This document shows, in pieces, positions 60,858-64,000 of a stretch of DNA of 64,000 nt. The notes beneath the pieces are model-generated. The model was not told where the DNA came from. It saw only the letters and a program-made list of their open reading frames with translations, and did not search any database. Origin of the DNA: Ascidia mentula (lineage: Eukaryota > Chordata > Ascidiacea > Phlebobranchia > Ascidiidae); NCBI GenBank assembly GCA_947561715.1, contig OX387198.1:11842001-11906000 (forward strand), given 5' to 3'. The position numbers and the translations under genes are program-made. Each line of letters starts with the position of its first letter. The stretch's first letter is position 1.

Positions 60858-63800
60858 ATGGAAATTCGTTGCGGTGGTTTGCTGTTTACATCCAAATTTG
60901 ACTCCGGAAATTTGGCCCAAGTGGAAAAAGTCGAGCATTCCGACAGCGACAGTGATAGCGGTGGGCCAAGCAACACTTTATACGGATGCACGCTTACTCC
61001 TGACTATGAATTCAATGTTTGGACGAAACCCGATGCTGCGGGAACGCCGTACGAAAATGGAAACCGTTCTTGGTTTTATTTTGGAATTCGCGGATACTCC
61101 TCCAACAAACTAATAAAGTTAAACATTGTTAATCTAAATCGACAGGTACGTTTTTTAACTTGAAAATAACTGTGCTAACCACTTTATCAGTGCACTGGTT
61201 GACTTTTTGCTGACCTGATATGTTTATTTTCTTACCAAAACCACTGCACAAATGTGTATTATCATGTAGTCAGCAGCCACCTAGAAATAGTAAATGTCAG
61301 CCCCAGTTGCTTAGGCCTGCAACAAAGGTTATTGAGTCACTAAACTCACATTTTCCCAATTGACCATCACTGTTATAATAGTGAAAAATGGTTGTTGTTC
61401 ACAGGGCAAGCTGTATAGCCAAGGCATGAGCCCCCTAGTAAGGACTGTGCCTTCAAAACCCAAGTGGGACAGGATAAGAGACCGGTCTTCTCACCAGATG
61501 GTTGACGGTCAGTTCACTCTTTCATTTACCCACCGCTTTACAGAGGGTCGGGGTGGCACAACCTACTTTGCGTTTTGCTTTCCTTGGTCTTACGCAGAAT
61601 GTCAAGACGCTCTTCAGGTAATTTAAGACCCCCACATACCTTTTTTTGCCAAATTTACATTAAAGTAAGACAATAAACTAGCTTTAGTTTTGTTTCATAG
61701 TGTTTAACAACTGCTTAGTTAATACTATTTGTGGTCAAATTGTGCATGTTACATCATAAATACTTGTTGTCCCCACAAACAAAATTTAATGATTGTGTAT
61801 GTGTTCCAGAATAGTAAAAGCTTATGACACCTGATTAAAAACACTGTGATAATCAAATCAAGATCATATATTTTGTTGTGTGAAGCTTCTGGACAACAAA
61901 TACAAGGATTGCGTCCATCTTCAGCCTGGCGAGGCTAAAGACAATGATATCTATTACCACCGGGAGTTGGTTTGTCATTCAATAGATCGACGCAGAGTGG
62001 ATTTAATTACCATCACTTCTTGTGAAAATATGACCTGGCAAAGAGAACCAAGATTGGAAAAACTTTTTGGTGATAAGTTTGTTCCTCGTGCCCACAGGTA
62101 ATGCACGACCTGCATAGGCGCCTAGTTTTCATTTTTCCAGGGGGGGCGCCTATGTTATGACGTCATAATTTGTTACTATGATGTCATCAAGGATCGAAAA
62201 ACTGTGTTTGAATTACAATGCATGAGGCGTATTAGCCAAAAGGGCGGCGTTAACAATAAACACACGAGATCGGTCTACGACACAACCAATAAGTACCAGG
62301 TGGCATATCATACTGCGAGACTGACGTTGCAATAACCGATGTCAGTTACGCAAGCGAAACTAGGTCAACATATTTTGTGTGCGTCGCGTAAGAAACACAT
62401 TGTTTTTAGGTGTTTTTTCTTCGAACGTTACAAATGCGACGAGTTACATGGTGCGGACAGACGCGCGTAATAGCCGCTCGCTTTTTTTTTTGGAAAAACC
62501 TGGGGGGGCGCCGCCCCCCCTGCCCCCCCGGACTAGGCGCCTATGACGACCTGCATATATTACATTTTTATTTTATTTTGTCATGTTTTATTTAATATTT
62601 TAGGTTTTACAACAAAAGGATTTACTTTGTAAGTAGTCGAGTACACCCTGGGGAAACCCCAGCAAGTTTTGTGTTTAATGGTTTTCTCAAGTTCATTCTT
62701 CGTGAAAATGACCCTCGTGCCCAGGAACTGAGGAAAAGGTATATATTTGTATATATATTAAATGTGATCCTAGATCAGTGCTGTTCAACCTTTATGGTGC
62801 CATGAGACTTTTTAAGTAGTTCAGCAAATATAATGCAGAACCCTTATTTTTAAAAAATTTGCAAAAACTTATCACACATAAAGAAAAACATAAATTTTTG
62901 TTAGTGTAATGCAGCAGTATGTAATGTTGTTAATGTCATTATTTAATGACTTGACTGGAACCCTTAAAGTTCAAGGGATCTCTGCAAAAACATTTAAATA
63001 TAAATTTTCTGTTTTTAATGTAGATTTGTTTTCAAGTTGATTCCGATGTTAAACCCTGATGGAGTGTCACGTGGGCATTACCGAACTGATCAACGTGGTG
63101 TGAACCTAAATCGCGTCTACTTGAACCCCGACCCAGAATATCATTCTCCAGTATTTGCTGCACGTTCGCTTATTTTATTTTACCACCACTTCTATCAGCT
63201 ACCTGAAGAACTGGACACTACAAAAAGCATCGCTAATGGTAAATTGACCCAACAACGTAGAAACAACATGACCCCGGAAGAAAAAAGTGAGGCTGAAACA
63301 AAAAGTTCACCTGTAGATTGTGAAGGAGTCGTCGACCATCCGTCACATGATCTAAGGGTGATTATTTGTTTGTGATACTTTTGTGTTGGTTGTTTGGTTG
63401 TCAGTCGTTGCATGTATGGGTGTACGAGTGTAATGCAATCCCCTGTGACCTGTGCGGAAGTGTAAAGTTTCCCTTTCTAACCCAATTATAACAAATCAAT
63501 CAATAAGTGCTGCTTGTGAACAGATAAAGGATCATGCAAAAACATTCTCAAACTGAAACAATCCTAATATTATGTTTTGGTAAAAATATAGTTAGTTTTA
63601 TATTTATATTCAAACGAATACTTTTGTCATAATTTGTTAGTTTGAAATTATAGTGGCATATTGCTTTCTGTTGCAATTGTTTGCCTGTCAATGTGCTAAG
63701 TGTGGCAGTCCTACAACAGCGCGACATGCACTCTATATTCCATAATTTAGTCATTTAGAATTATTCAGATTTTCATGCATGTTGTATCTTGGTGTGCAAC

Positions 63801-64000
63801 AGGATGTGAACCAATGCTTCTCATTTAAGATTCACGGCATAGCAAAGGACTTGATTAAACCACCAGAGGCAGTGTATGATCTCCCATACAAACCCTTTAC
63901 TGGTGACTACCTGGACATCAAACCAAACAGAAGTGGGGTTGCCTACTATGTTGACCTGCATGGTCATGCATCAAAACGTGGTTGCTTTATTTACGGCAAT
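60858..64000 (+). CDS. AGBL5: Cytosolic carboxypeptidase 5-like (AGBL5/CCP5), 5' part
   Basis: First six exons (460 residues) of a gene that runs off the right edge: 60858-61145, 61405-61617, 61886-62097, 62604-62738, 63024-63357, 63803-64000. CCP5 is an M14D zinc carboxypeptidase that removes branch-point glutamates from polyglutamylated tubulin. The N-terminal beta-sandwich domain starts [20 protein letters not shown] and includes PDYEFNVW and NGNRSWFYF. Catalytic-domain signatures are the zinc ligands in HPGE (H252, E255), the carboxylate-binding NLNR (310-313) and the third zinc ligand in [10 protein letters not shown] (H447). An insertion of about 80 residues, rich in Glu/Lys/Ser, separates NLNR from the third His, as in vertebrate CCP5. 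The distal catalytic Glu lies beyond the window. Confidence 0.95.
62113..62545. mobile_element. hAT-type MITE in AGBL5 intron 3
   Basis: A 433 bp element with perfect 13 bp terminal inverted repeats CATAGGCGCCTAG/CTAGGCGCCTATG and a perfect 8 bp target duplication ACGACCTG (62105-62112 and 62546-62553). Subterminal G/C runs (GGGGGGGCGCC) are repeated at both sides. No ORF of note. It begins only 15 bp after the exon 3 donor. Confidence 0.85.
62776..62990. mobile_element. Decayed hAT-like fragment in AGBL5 intron 4
   Basis: It starts CAGTGCTGTTCAACCTTTATGG, a common hAT end, and continues with degenerate GGAACCCTTAAAGTTCAAGGG near its right side. The right terminus and target duplication are not recognisable. 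Confidence 0.35.

Noticed and set aside
1-64000. CRISPR arrays, prokaryotic operons, phage or viral genes
   Set aside because: The window is spliced animal DNA; no regularly spaced repeats or viral-type genes were seen.

Overview
The window is eukaryotic nuclear DNA: AT-rich, with many short coding exons separated mostly by 50-600 bp introns with GT-AG borders. All six exon-rich loci encode animal proteins (kindlin, Integrator subunit 1, PIAS, TBC1D5, CCP5/AGBL5 and a peptide-type GPCR). Compact introns, patchy CpG content and a probable spliced-leader acceptor suggest an invertebrate, most likely an ascidian tunicate. That identification is inference; no species marker was seen. Exon models were built by hand by matching splice sites to reading phase and to remembered family sequences; every junction listed preserves the reading frame.

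Layout. 2-2813 (+): 3' part of a rhodopsin-family GPCR with a long cytoplasmic tail, followed at 2991-4870 by decayed copies of its 3' UTR and of one exon. 5361-10687 (+): complete 15-exon TBC1D5-like Rab GAP; its third intron carries a type I hammerhead ribozyme motif. 11363-13483 (-): complete 7-exon JmjC oxygenase with signal peptide, two EF-hand-like loops and a C-terminal RDEL; its 3' end overlaps that of TBC1D5. 13769-14389 (-): two-exon CENP-M-like gene. 15040-30196 (-): complete 18-exon kindlin (fermitin) with one 6.5 kb intron. 31770-48735 (-): complete 40-exon INTS1 of about 2,228 residues. 48736-51576: no confident gene. 51577-59106 (-): complete 13-exon PIAS SUMO E3 ligase; its second intron holds a 545 bp hAT-type element with a BED zinc-finger ORF. 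60858-64000 (+): first six exons of AGBL5/CCP5, running off the window.

The genes do not form an obvious pathway. They are housekeeping or regulatory functions: membrane trafficking, integrin activation, snRNA and mRNA 3' processing, SUMO ligation, tubulin deglutamylation and the kinetochore. CENP-M-like and JmjC lie head-to-tail about 285 bp apart and could be co-transcribed. Non-coding interest lies in the introns: several hAT-family insertions with 8 bp target duplications, the hammerhead ribozyme, a tRNA-derived fragment, and a sharp change of CpG content inside INTS1.
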